In this document: in pieces, positions 25,249 to 32,219 of the stretch | Numbering within the stretch: position 1 is the first letter of the stretch | Layout: each line of letters opens with the position of its first letter | Source: Syntrophomonas sp. | Lineage (GTDB): Bacteria; Bacillota; Syntrophomonadia; Syntrophomonadales; Syntrophomonadaceae | Length of the DNA: 32,978 nucleotides | Direction of reading: 5' to 3' | Assembly: GCA_016841875.1 (NCBI GenBank) | Contig: JAENYG010000031.1 | Coordinates: forward strand, 1 to 32,978 | The notes under the pieces: model-generated | Seen by the model: the letters and a program-made list of their open reading frames with translations, nothing else | What the model was told of the DNA's origin: nothing | Database searches by the model: none | Translations under genes and position numbers: made by a program

Positions 25249-26893
25249 TGTAGTATATAAGAACAATCAATTTGGTGAAAAACTGCTGGAAGGGATCAAA
25301 TCCCATTGGAAAGAAGTAAGCTGTGATGAATTTACCCTGGGAGAAATTAATTATATAAACATAAACCTGGGAAATGAAAAAGCCAGATTCGAGCGCACCA
25401 TAAACCACCCGCAGGCCATTAAACGCTGCACCGACCCGGATAACTTCTTAAGTATTATGAAGTTAAACCAGATTCATGCCGGGGTAGAGGAAAAAGAAGC
25501 ATCCAAAATATATGAGGTCCTGCTCTTTGATATGAAAATCATATTTATTCGCCAGAAGGTTTTGGGGAAGGGCGGTGATAAGACAAAATATATGCGGGAA
25601 AATCAGAAAACCCGGGTGGCAGAAATAGCAAAGAAAGCCCTTCTGCTATCAGGTCTGGATCTGGCTATAGTTAAGATTCAGCTGAACAGCAGAAAACGGC
25701 TGCAGGTAATTGGAGTAGATCCATGTCCTGACCTAAGGGATAAAGATATCAGCAGCCTGATAGATGAATTTGATAACATGTTTAACTGCAAAAAAAGAGA
25801 GGTCAAACTTGGGGCTGATCCTGAATTCATGATTATCAATAGCCGCACCGGCAAACTGGTTTCAGCGTCATATTTCTTTCCGGTTCAGGGTATAGTGGGA
25901 TGCGACAATATAAGACTGCCTAATCGTCAGCAGCGTCCGGTAGCTGAACTGAGACCTAAACCTGATAGATCTCCCATGCAGCTGATCGCCAATCTTAGAT
26001 ATGCGCTCACTAGGGCAAGTTCAATGGCTCCGTATAACAACGTTAAATGGGTGGCGGGCAGTCAACCAGTAGCAGGTTATTCTATCGGAGGGCATATTCA
26101 CTTCAGCAACGTGGATCTAAATACAGCACTTATTAGGGCACTGGATAATTACGTTGGTCTGCTGGTATTTATGATTGAAAAACCTCATACTGCTGCCAGG
26201 CGGAGAAAAAAATATGGTTTTCTGGGCGATTACCGGGAAAAAGACTACGGGGGTTTTGAATATAGAACTCCTGGGAGCTGGCTTATCTCGCAGAAAATTG
26301 CTACCGCAGTGATCTGCCTGGCCAAAATTGTCGCCAGTAATTATTTGCAACTGCAAAATAATTATTTAAATATCGCTGAAGCTCAACAGGCTTTTTATAC
26401 GGGTGATAGAGATTATTTCAAGAAGGATATCGAAAATATATGGAAGGACTTGGAATATACCAAATTATTCAATAAATATGCTGAAGAGATAGGAATAATA
26501 TATTGGATGATAAAAAACGATATACAATGGGATGAAAGAATGGATATCAGAAAAGGCTGGAACATAACTACCGGCAGCAAGCGAACCAACAGCAGGGCAG
26601 CCCTGGAGAACTCGCGTCATCTGTCTGACGATTCAGAGAATAACACAATATCAGGTTCAAGTTCCGGTGGAAGCCGGTCAAACGAGAGAAGAACCGGTAA
26701 TAGCAGATCTGGCAGAAGCCGCCGCAGCACCAACAGCAGCGTCAGAAATGTTACTAATGTAGAGAATGTTACTAGAACCCCGGTGGTTATTCAGAATCAA
26801 CCGCTGAATACTATGGTACCTGTCAGGGCGCCTGGCGATCAAGGAAGGATAGTTGCTCCCGGAGGTGTTCGCAGAGCAATAATGGTCTCCTAG
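25238..26893 (+). CDS. Carboxylate-amine ligase, COOH-NH2 ligase type 2
   Basis: A 551-residue amidoligase of the glutamine-synthetase-like class (PF14395-type). The N-terminal 180 residues are unassigned and may be a degenerate partner domain. The catalytic domain starts at VKLGADPEFMIIN (metal-binding GADPEF), continues through PVAELRPKPDRSP and GGHIHFSN (catalytic His pair), and FEYRTPGSWL. Such enzymes use ATP to make amide bonds. Beyond about residue 450 comes a low-complexity basic tail rich in Ser, Arg, Asn and Gly (GSSSGGSRSNERRTGNSRSG), ending in APGDQGRIVAPGGVRRAIM. ATG at 25238 overlaps ligase 3 and follows AAAGGGA; an earlier frame start at 25205 lacks a ribosome site. The operon ends against the minus-strand gene five nt later. 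Confidence 0.85.
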   Translation: MKLNVVYKNNQFGEKLLEGIKSHWKEVSCDEFTLGEINYININLGNEKARFERTINHPQAIKRCTDPDNFLSIMKLNQIHAGVEEKEASKIYEVLLFDMKIIFIRQKVLGKGGDKTKYMRENQKTRVAEIAKKALLLSGLDLAIVKIQLNSRKRLQVIGVDPCPDLRDKDISSLIDEFDNMFNCKKREVKLGADPEFMIINSRTGKLVSASYFFPVQGIVGCDNIRLPNRQQRPVAELRPKPDRSPMQLIANLRYALTRASSMAPYNNVKWVAGSQPVAGYSIGGHIHFSNVDLNTALIRALDNYVGLLVFMIEKPHTAARRRKKYGFLGDYREKDYGGFEYRTPGSWLISQKIATAVICLAKIVASNYLQLQNNYLNIAEAQQAFYTGDRDYFKKDIENIWKDLEYTKLFNKYAEEIGIIYWMIKNDIQWDERMDIRKGWNITTGSKRTNSRAALENSRHLSDDSENNTISGSSSGGSRSNERRTGNSRSGRSRRSTNSSVRNVTNVENVTRTPVVIQNQPLNTMVPVRAPGDQGRIVAPGGVRRAIMVS

Positions 26894-26898
26894 TTCGA

Positions 26899-27696
26899 TC
26901 ACATCATATCAAGCTCCTGTAAAAGAGTTTTAGCAGCTTGGAGCTGGTAATTAACCCGAGTTGACAGGTATAGGTTGTCACAGGTTTCGAATATAAAACT
27001 GTGTACTCCCAAGTATTGTCCGGCAGCCCGAGCCAGACTGCCCTTAACCGGGTAATCAATAAGACTGAATTTTTTATATGAGGTGCTAATATTTTTATTC
27101 AGACCAGCAACAATTTTGCTGGCTAAATTTTTAGTGCTGCTGTTTGGATAATAAATCAGACTTTGCCCGACTGAACTACCCGAGGTTTTACAATAGTCAA
27201 TACCTTCATGCATATCCATCAGCCAGTCAACATCATATTTCTTTAATGCCGACCAAATAGCTCTCGATAGCGTATTATCAGCACCTTCATTTGCAGATTG
27301 AGGAAAATCTCGGTTGAGGTCTCCTTCACCGCTAACATATCTAACGTCATTATCAATGGCCCTCTTATTTGCTTCCGGAAGAACCAGGAGGGTACCTTTA
27401 TCAATACTCCACTTCGTTACTTTCGCTGCGGCAGTATAGCCTGCAGTTTCACTTCCATGTACTCCTCCTACGATCATAACTACCGGACCAGGCTTACCAC
27501 TTTCTATTATGTACAGATCGGTAGCATATTTGCTTCCCGGAGCTAAAGTCTCTATGGTCACCCCTGCAGAAGAAACCTGGTTGCTGTCAGTTACTGCCAT
27601 GACCGATACCGAAAGTGCAAATATGGAAACCAAAATGAATATTGATAAAACAAGGAAAATGGATAGGAGTTTTAACTGTTTGCTTACATTTTTCAA
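26899..27696 (-). CDS. Secreted AstE/AspA-type zinc amidohydrolase A
   Basis: A 265-residue protein of the succinylglutamate desuccinylase/aspartoacylase family (M14-related). An N-terminal signal sequence of about 35 residues (hydrophobic LLSIFLVLSIFILVSIFALSV) directs export. Zinc ligands are H and E in GGVHGSETAG and H in MDMHEG; GEDLNRDFP-type GDLNRDFPQS is the family's substrate motif. It would hydrolyse amides or peptides of acidic amino acids outside the cell; the natural substrate is unknown. Start is TTG at 27696 behind GGAATGGAATGATA; ATG is absent at this point. First of three tandem paralogues (A, B, C); it ends in ELDMM, as do the others. Expression is probably from the sigma-H-like site at 27753-27781. 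Confidence 0.88.
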   Translation of the reverse strand: MKNVSKQLKLLSIFLVLSIFILVSIFALSVSVMAVTDSNQVSSAGVTIETLAPGSKYATDLYIIESGKPGPVVMIVGGVHGSETAGYTAAAKVTKWSIDKGTLLVLPEANKRAIDNDVRYVSGEGDLNRDFPQSANEGADNTLSRAIWSALKKYDVDWLMDMHEGIDYCKTSGSSVGQSLIYYPNSSTKNLASKIVAGLNKNISTSYKKFSLIDYPVKGSLARAAGQYLGVHSFIFETCDNLYLSTRVNYQLQAAKTLLQELDMM

Positions 27697-27752
27697 AATA
27701 TATCATTCCATTCCGATAAATAATCTGATTAGTATATACGTAAACAATAGTA

Positions 27753-27781
27753 AAATTCGTCAATTAATGTAATAATCCTGC
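27753..27781 (-). promoter_or_regulatory. Sigma-H-type promoter of hydrolase A
   Basis: On the minus strand GCAGGATTA (27773-27781), an 11-nt spacer, then GACGAATTT (27753-27761). This fits the sigma-H consensus RnAGGAwWW - 11/12 - RnnGAATww at every defined position. It lies about 57 nt upstream of the TTG start. Copies B and C share it with one substitution each in the motif. Confidence 0.65.
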
Positions 27782-27889
27782 AGATATTAGCGAGTAAATA
27801 TTGGTAACTAATTGGGACCTATTGGCAAGACAATGGAAATAGAATTTTATGGATATTGAAATGCTATTCAAAATTGATTCTAGAAAACA

Positions 27890-27923
27890 GATTGAAGCTG
27901 GAACAAGGGCACCGGCTTCAATC
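27890..27923 (-). terminator. Terminator after hydrolase B
   Basis: A 12-bp stem GATTGAAGCTGG/CCGGCTTCAATC with one G-T wobble. On the minus strand it follows the stop of hydrolase B by about 32 nt and runs into TGTTTTCT, a Rho-independent arrangement. Confidence 0.7.
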
Positions 27924-27954
27924 GTTGTGACACTATATTCAAGTAAGAAAACGC

Positions 27955-28746
27955 CTACATCATATCCAATTCATGTAAAAGAGTTTTAGCAGCTTTAAGC
28001 TGGTAATTGACCCGGATCGATAGGCCGGGATTGTCACAGGTTTCGAATATAAAACTATGTACTCCCAGGTATTGCCCGGCCGCACGTGCCAGACTGCCCT
28101 TGACTGGATATTTAAGCAGACTGAATTTCTTATAAGAAGTACTGATACCTCCATTCAAATTACTGACTATTTTAGAAGCCATGGTTTTGGTACTGCTGTT
28201 GGGATAATAGATCAGACTTTGCCCGACCGAACTGGAAGAAGAGTTTTTGTAATAATCATAGCCTTCGTGCATGTCCATCAGCCAGTCAACATCATATTTC
28301 TTTACCGCAGACCAGATAGCTTTTGATAAAGTATTATCCGCGCTCTCCTTGGAAGACTGGGGGAAATCCCGGTTAAGATCTCCAACACTGCTTAGATATC
28401 TGACATTCTTGTTATCAGCCAGTTTATTTGCTTGAGGTAGAACCAGGAGGGTTCCTTTTTCTATCTGCCAGTCGGTTATTTCAGCCGCCGCTGTATACCC
28501 GGCAGGTTCATTACCATGTACGCCGCCAACTATCATTACTACCGGACCAGGTTTTCCACTGTCGATTATATAGAGATCCGTAGCATACTTGGTTCCCTGG
28601 GCCAGGGTTACCTGACTGATACACGAAGTACTGCTGGCAGTTAATGCCTTTGCAGATAGTGGATTTACAGTTATTACAGTTATAGCAAATATGAATACTA
28701 AGATGGAAACACTGAGGCGTTTTAACTGTAGGGAGATATTTTGCAA
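27955..28746 (-). CDS. Secreted AstE/AspA-type zinc amidohydrolase B
   Basis: Second tandem copy, 263 residues, very similar to A and C from about residue 50 to the C-terminus. Signal peptide at the N-terminus (LVFIFAITVITVNPLSAKALTAS). Zinc site GGVHGNEPAG plus MDMHEGYDYY; GDLNRDFPQSS and SLIYYPNSSTKTM follow, then PVKGSLARAAGQYLG and the closing HSFIFETCDNP. Start is TTG at 28746 behind GGAAAGGAATGATA, the same arrangement as A. B and C share GYDYYKN and NYQLKAAKTLL, so they appear closer to each other than to A. Own promoter and own terminator: each copy seems to be a separate transcription unit. Confidence 0.88.
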   Translation of the reverse strand: MQNISLQLKRLSVSILVFIFAITVITVNPLSAKALTASSTSCISQVTLAQGTKYATDLYIIDSGKPGPVVMIVGGVHGNEPAGYTAAAEITDWQIEKGTLLVLPQANKLADNKNVRYLSSVGDLNRDFPQSSKESADNTLSKAIWSAVKKYDVDWLMDMHEGYDYYKNSSSSSVGQSLIYYPNSSTKTMASKIVSNLNGGISTSYKKFSLLKYPVKGSLARAAGQYLGVHSFIFETCDNPGLSIRVNYQLKAAKTLLHELDMM

Positions 28747-28802
28747 AATGTATCATTCCTTTCCGAAAAATAACTTAATTAACAAAAAAGTAAACACAAG
28801 CA

Positions 28803-28831
28803 AAATTCGTCAAAATATGTAAAATACCTGC
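28803..28831 (-). promoter_or_regulatory. Sigma-H-type promoter of hydrolase B
   Basis: GCAGGTATT (28823-28831), 11-nt spacer, GACGAATTT (28803-28811) on the minus strand. The -10 matches the sigma-H consensus fully; the -35 has one change (T for A). It sits about 57 nt before the TTG start, as for A. Confidence 0.6.
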
Positions 28832-28948
28832 AGAAAATGGCAGGTAAATAATGGGAAAGAGTTTGGGCTGGGGTTACTGTGGGATAAAATGAAAATCATT
28901 TTATGGGATGGAGGATGACTATGGAGTAGGGTATAGATTATAAGTTGA

Positions 28949-28970
28949 AGCCGGAACAACAGTTCCGGCT
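28949..28970 (-). terminator. Hairpin after hydrolase C
   Basis: AGCCGGAAC / GTTCCGGCT, a 9-bp GC-rich stem around AACA, 31 nt past the stop of hydrolase C on the minus strand. The following TTCAACTTATAAT is only moderately T-rich. Confidence 0.55.
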
Positions 28971-29000
28971 GCTTAGCTGTTATGTTGATATTGAGAAAGC

Positions 29001-29954
29001 TTACATCATATCCAGTTCCTGCAAAAGAGTTTTGGCCGCCTTCAGTTGATAATTGACCCGGATCGACAGGCTGGGGTTATCACAGGTTTCGAATATAAAA
29101 CTATGTACTCCCAGGTATTGCCCGGCAGCACGGGCCAGACTGCCCTTGACTGGATACTGAAGCAGACTGAACTTCTTATAAGAAGTGCTGATACCTTGAT
29201 TCAAAGTGTTGACTATTTCAGAAGCGGTTGTTTTGGTGCTGCTGTTAGGATAATAGATCAGACTTTGCCCCACTGAACTGGTAGAAGTATTTTTGTAATA
29301 ATCATATCCTTCGTGCATGTCCATCAGCCAGTCAACATCATATTTCTTTAATGCTGACCAAATAGCCTTTGATAAAGTGTTATCCGCACTCTCGGTAGAG
29401 GCCTGGGGAAAATCGCGGTTAAGATCACCTTCGCTGCTTAAATACCTGACATCCCTGCTAATGGCCAGTTTGTTCGCTTCAGGGAGAACCAGCAGGGTTC
29501 CTTTTTCTATCTCCCAGTCGCTTACTTCAGCAGCAGCAGTATACCCGGCAGTCTCATTGCCGTGTACGCCGCCCACTATCATTACTACTGGACCAGGTTT
29601 TCCGCTATCTATTATAAAGAGGTCGGTAGCATATTTAGTGCCTGGGGCTAGAGTCTCTATGATTACATTTGTTTGGGTGTTCTGAGTGTCGGTTGGAGCT
29701 GCTTGGTTAACTACCTCTGGGGTGGCTGAGGATACGTTATCTACCGAGGAATAAACAAGTGATGTGCCAATACAATTATCTTCACCTAGATTATAATTAT
29801 AAATTAGGCTGTCTGCATGGATGGAGGTAGAGACAGTGTAGTTGACAGTTAATGCCATTACCGATAGGGGATTAACAAATATAACACATATAGCAAATAG
29901 CAATACGACAATGGAAACAGAGAGACGTTTTGACTGGGTGCCTACATTCTTCAA
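29001..29954 (-). CDS. Secreted AstE/AspA-type zinc amidohydrolase C
   Basis: Third tandem copy, 317 residues. It differs by a stretch of about 50 extra residues between the signal peptide and the catalytic domain (NYTVSTSIHADSLIYN ... AAPTDTQNTQTN), Ser/Thr/Asn/Gln-rich, likely a linker that could tether or space the enzyme at the cell surface. The catalytic part has GGVHGNETAG, GDLNRDFPQAS, MDMHEGYDYYKN and the common C-terminus ELDMM. TTG start at 29954 behind AAGGAAAGGAATGATA. The signal sequence LSVSIVVLLFAICVIFVNPLS resembles that of B. It has the same promoter type as its paralogues and lies next to the DUF503 gene. Confidence 0.88.
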   Translation of the reverse strand: MKNVGTQSKRLSVSIVVLLFAICVIFVNPLSVMALTVNYTVSTSIHADSLIYNYNLGEDNCIGTSLVYSSVDNVSSATPEVVNQAAPTDTQNTQTNVIIETLAPGTKYATDLFIIDSGKPGPVVMIVGGVHGNETAGYTAAAEVSDWEIEKGTLLVLPEANKLAISRDVRYLSSEGDLNRDFPQASTESADNTLSKAIWSALKKYDVDWLMDMHEGYDYYKNTSTSSVGQSLIYYPNSSTKTTASEIVNTLNQGISTSYKKFSLLQYPVKGSLARAAGQYLGVHSFIFETCDNPSLSIRVNYQLKAAKTLLQELDMM

Positions 29955-30010
29955 GATGTATCATTCCTTTCCTTAAAATATCTTTTATAACAAAAAAGTA
30001 AGCACCAGCT

Positions 30011-30039
30011 AATTTCGTCAAAATATGTTAAATACCTGC
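30011..30039 (-). promoter_or_regulatory. Sigma-H-type promoter of hydrolase C
   Basis: GCAGGTATT (30031-30039), 11-nt spacer, GACGAAATT (30011-30019) on the minus strand. One mismatch in each box compared with the sigma-H consensus. Spacing and distance to the TTG start match those in front of copies A and B. Confidence 0.55.
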
Positions 30040-30074
30040 AGAAAAAATCAGGAAAATAATGGTAAGGAATGTGA

Positions 30075-30374
30075 CTAGCGATCTGAAGGCCGGAAAATAT
30101 CGTAGTTAAAAGAGAGGATCTCAATGTCATTTATATGTCGTTCGATGGTTGAATAAACAGCATCAACCATTACTTCGATATCTGAATGGTTGCCGGTAAC
30201 CGCGCTGAAGCCAAGGGAGCATCGCTGCCATAGATTGTGATCATCTACTTCAGCAATAGAAATATTAAATCGTTTTCTAATACGGTCTACTATACTGAGG
30301 ATAATTTTTCTCTTTTCTTTCAAATTAGAGGCATATGGTAAGAAAATTGAAATTTGTCCATAAAGTACATACAT
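30075..30374 (-). CDS. DUF503 (YlxP-like) protein
   Basis: A 99-residue protein of the DUF503 family. The sequence shows the family features: N-terminal GQISIFLPYASNLKEKRKIILSIVDRIRKRFNISIAEVDDHNLWQR, where LKEKR and AEVxDxxLWQR are diagnostic, then LGFSAVTGN and a helix for dimerisation. It resembles YlxP, encoded in many Firmicutes in the nusA-infB-rbfA operon and of unsettled function. Here it is alone, and the nusA/infB genes are not in the window. The AGGAGG site is 12 nt before the ATG, slightly long. It is divergent from the LysR gene, and the last hydrolase starts 120 nt beyond its stop. Confidence 0.85.
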   Translation of the reverse strand: MYVLYGQISIFLPYASNLKEKRKIILSIVDRIRKRFNISIAEVDDHNLWQRCSLGFSAVTGNHSDIEVMVDAVYSTIERHINDIEILSFNYDIFRPSDR

Positions 30375-30475
30375 TAGCTAGTTAAACCTCCTAAATCGAT
30401 AATTTCTTTAAATGGTAAAATTGTCTAATCAATTTTAGCAGGTTTGAAGGCGGGTTACAAATTGGGAGAAAACAT

Positions 30476-30515
30476 TTCGACAAAACATTGCATTATTGTC
30501 GAATAATGATATTAT
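30476..30515 (+). promoter_or_regulatory. LysR autoregulatory operator and promoter
   Basis: TTCGACAA (30476-30483) and TTGTCGAA (30496-30503) form perfect 8-bp inverted arms 12 nt apart; CATTATT/AATAATG (30491-30508) makes a second nested palindrome. They overlap a promoter made of TTGCAT (-35, 30488-30493) and TATTAT (-10, 30510-30515), spacer 16. The arms cover the -35 and spacer, as expected for autorepression by a LysR regulator. Located 68 nt before the lysR ATG, within a 208-nt divergent region. Confidence 0.65.
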
Positions 30516-30582
30516 ATAAATAGCATAAAAATAAAAATTTTTTATGGATTAAATCATTTATATAGATGTAGAGGCGATACAG

Positions 30583-31485
30583 ATGAACGTAGAACAGTTT
30601 GAAATATTTCGTACCATTGCCCAGGTTAAGAGTTTCACCAAAGCAGCTAAAATATTAAGTTTTACTCAGCCCGCTATTAGTTCCCAGATCAAGTTATTGG
30701 AGCAGCATTACAACATTGCATTATTTGAACGCTGCAATAATGGAGTTAAATTAACCGAAGCGGGAAAAAAATTCTATGAATATGGTGATAAAATCCTGGC
30801 CCTCTATGAACAAATGGAGAATGATATCGCTGGACTTTCTGGATTTGATAAAGAAGATATTAATCTGGGGGCCAGTTATACACCTGGCAATTATTATCTG
30901 GCGAAATCTATATTGAAATTTAAAGAAATGCATCCTAATGCCTATGTTAGGCTTAATATATCCAACAGCCAGCAGATTACTAATAAACTAAAAGATCGCT
31001 GCCTGGATATAGGGATAGTTGAAGGAAATACATTTTATGACCGCGACCTGGATATATGCAAAATAGGCCATAGTGAACTTGTAGTGATTGCACCAGCGAC
31101 AGATAAATGGATAAGCAAAAAATCTATTACTATTCAAGAAATGTTCGAAGAACCTTTTATAGCAAGTGAGGAAGAATCTATTCTACGTAATTATATTGGC
31201 AATTTTCTTAGAACACATACAGCAAATTATGATGATTTAAACATATTAATGGAAGCTACCAACCCTGAAGCAATAAAACACGCGGTCATAAATAATAATG
31301 GTATTTCTATAGTACCGTATCCAGCTGTGGAAAGGGATCTACAGCAAGGCAGGATATGCCAGATCGAAATAGAGGAACTAAATTTATCTTGGGACATCAG
31401 TGTAATATGCCGGGCTAACGAATCATTGACCGGACTAAAGAAACATTTTCTGGATTATTTAATTCATTCTAACTGGCTGCTATAA
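30583..31485 (+). CDS. LysR-type transcriptional regulator
   Basis: A 300-residue LysR family regulator. The winged helix-turn-helix spans about residues 1-60 (FEIFRTIAQVKSFTKAAKILSFTQPAISSQIKLLEQ), with the linker helix NGVKLTEAGKKFYEYG. The effector domain starts near 90 (INLGASYTPGNYYLAKSILKF) and has the typical ISNSQQITNKLKDRCLDIGIVEG and SELVVIAPATDKW segments. The effector is not known. Family members often control the divergent gene; here this is the DUF503 gene. ATG at 30583 follows GAGGCGATACAG. A palindromic operator upstream suggests autoregulation. Its transcript is followed by a T-rich stretch near 31515-31527. Confidence 0.93.
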   Translation: MNVEQFEIFRTIAQVKSFTKAAKILSFTQPAISSQIKLLEQHYNIALFERCNNGVKLTEAGKKFYEYGDKILALYEQMENDIAGLSGFDKEDINLGASYTPGNYYLAKSILKFKEMHPNAYVRLNISNSQQITNKLKDRCLDIGIVEGNTFYDRDLDICKIGHSELVVIAPATDKWISKKSITIQEMFEEPFIASEEESILRNYIGNFLRTHTANYDDLNILMEATNPEAIKHAVINNNGISIVPYPAVERDLQQGRICQIEIEELNLSWDISVICRANESLTGLKKHFLDYLIHSNWLL

Positions 31486-31549
31486 TGCCAGCACACCATA
31501 TATTAAGGGAGTCTTCCTTTTTTTTATCACTTCCTATGGTTCCGATAAT

Positions 31550-31567
31550 GAACATTATGTAAACTTG
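31550..31567. repeat. 18-bp direct repeat, copy 1
   Basis: GAACATTATGTAAACTTG occurs here and identically at 32682-32699, same orientation, 1132 nt apart. The pair brackets the small genes and structured elements of the accessory tail. It could be the trace of an insertion sequence or recombination site. Confidence 0.6.
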
Positions 31568-31708
31568 TTATGAAATACCTCCCTGCTAAAGAAATCAAAT
31601 CAACAAGTCTACAAAATGTTGTAGAATGGCCTTTCTGGCTATCCTGTGTATTATTTTATTGGTCAAGAATTTAGCCTCATTTGTTTCTATATTATAAATA
31701 CAGATATG

Positions 31709-31775
31709 GAAGTCTTTCAGACGGTCGCAGGTCCCCCCTTAAAAGGGACCCCCCGCGATCCGGCAGCAAGACTTC
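31709..31775. ncRNA. Nested GC-rich hairpin, candidate small RNA
   Basis: Three coaxial stems in 67 nt: GAAGTCTT/AAGACTTC (outer, 8 bp), GGTCGC/GCGATCC (with one bulge), and GGTCCC/GGGACC (inner). C-runs lie in the apical loop and on the 3' side. It is GC-rich within AT-rich surroundings. TATTATAAAT at about 31690-31699 could be a -10 on the plus strand, but no good -35 or terminator T-run is visible. Strand and function are undetermined. Confidence 0.45.
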
Positions 31776-31904
31776 AAATTCTCCTTATGGAATAGAATTG
31801 CATGGAATAATGCTGTATGTAATATAAATTCAATAGAATTGCTGTAAACGTGCTTTAAATTAAACATAGAGCTGCCTTTCAATACTTAATTCAATTCGGT
31901 GATG

Positions 31905-32129
31905 TTATATGCCCCAGCTAATATCGTTAAGATTCTCGATTAGGTCATTTATTTCGGCACTCTTGTTATCATACCAGCGAGGATTGCGGCCATATGCATT
32001 GTAATTCATGTTACTATGTTCCAGCTCATATTTTAGCCTTCTAGCTTTATATCCGATTACAGACGTTAATACATATATTTTATCCAGGCTACTTAATACT
32101 TCTTCCTTGTCAGTGCAGATCATGCTCAT
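31905..32129 (-). CDS. Small hypothetical protein
   Basis: A 74-residue, slightly acidic protein that I do not recognise. It has a strong ribosome site AGGAGGTGA six nt before the ATG at 32129, so it is probably expressed. It begins MSMICTDKEEVLSSLDKIYV and appears helical (SLDKIYVLTSVIGYKARRLKYELEH, then SAEINDLIENLNDI), with a central Asn/Tyr-rich NMNYNAYGRNPRWYDN. No signal peptide or metal motif. Its mRNA would carry two hairpins directly upstream (32145-32196) and, further up, the structured element and the ribbon-helix-helix gene in the same direction. Confidence 0.75.
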   Translation of the reverse strand: MSMICTDKEEVLSSLDKIYVLTSVIGYKARRLKYELEHSNMNYNAYGRNPRWYDNKSAEINDLIENLNDISWGI

Positions 32130-32144
32130 GCTGTCTCACCTCCT

Positions 32145-32168
32145 CTCTTTTAAATGAATTTAAAAGAG
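32145..32168 (-). repeat. Hairpin just before the ribosome site
   Basis: CTCTTTTAAAT / ATTTAAAAGAG, 11 bp, two-nt loop. On the minus strand it ends directly before AGGAGGTGA of the 74-residue gene and may protect or control that mRNA. Confidence 0.6.
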
Positions 32169-32196
32169 GCACAATAAATTATTTAATTAATTGTGC
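32169..32196. repeat. AT-rich palindrome
   Basis: GCACAATAAATTA / TAATTAATTGTGC, 13-bp arms with one mismatch and a TT centre. It is adjacent to the previous hairpin. It could be a binding site for the ribbon-helix-helix protein or a leader hairpin. Confidence 0.55.
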
Positions 32197-32219
32197 GATA
32201 TAGGTCTATTTCAATATAA

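Larger units (their letters stand above)
31486..31904. other. Gene-free region with hairpins and a repeat
   Basis: About 420 nt without a credible gene. It holds one copy of an 18-bp direct repeat (31550-31567), a small hairpin TCTACA/TGTAGA near 31612, and a strongly nested GC-rich hairpin at 31709-31775. The rest is AT-rich with no recognisable motif. Confidence 0.7.

Noticed and set aside
26899..29954. Tandem hydrolases as a frameshifted single gene
   Set aside because: Each copy is complete, with its own start, signal peptide, catalytic residues and promoter; they are duplicates, not fragments.
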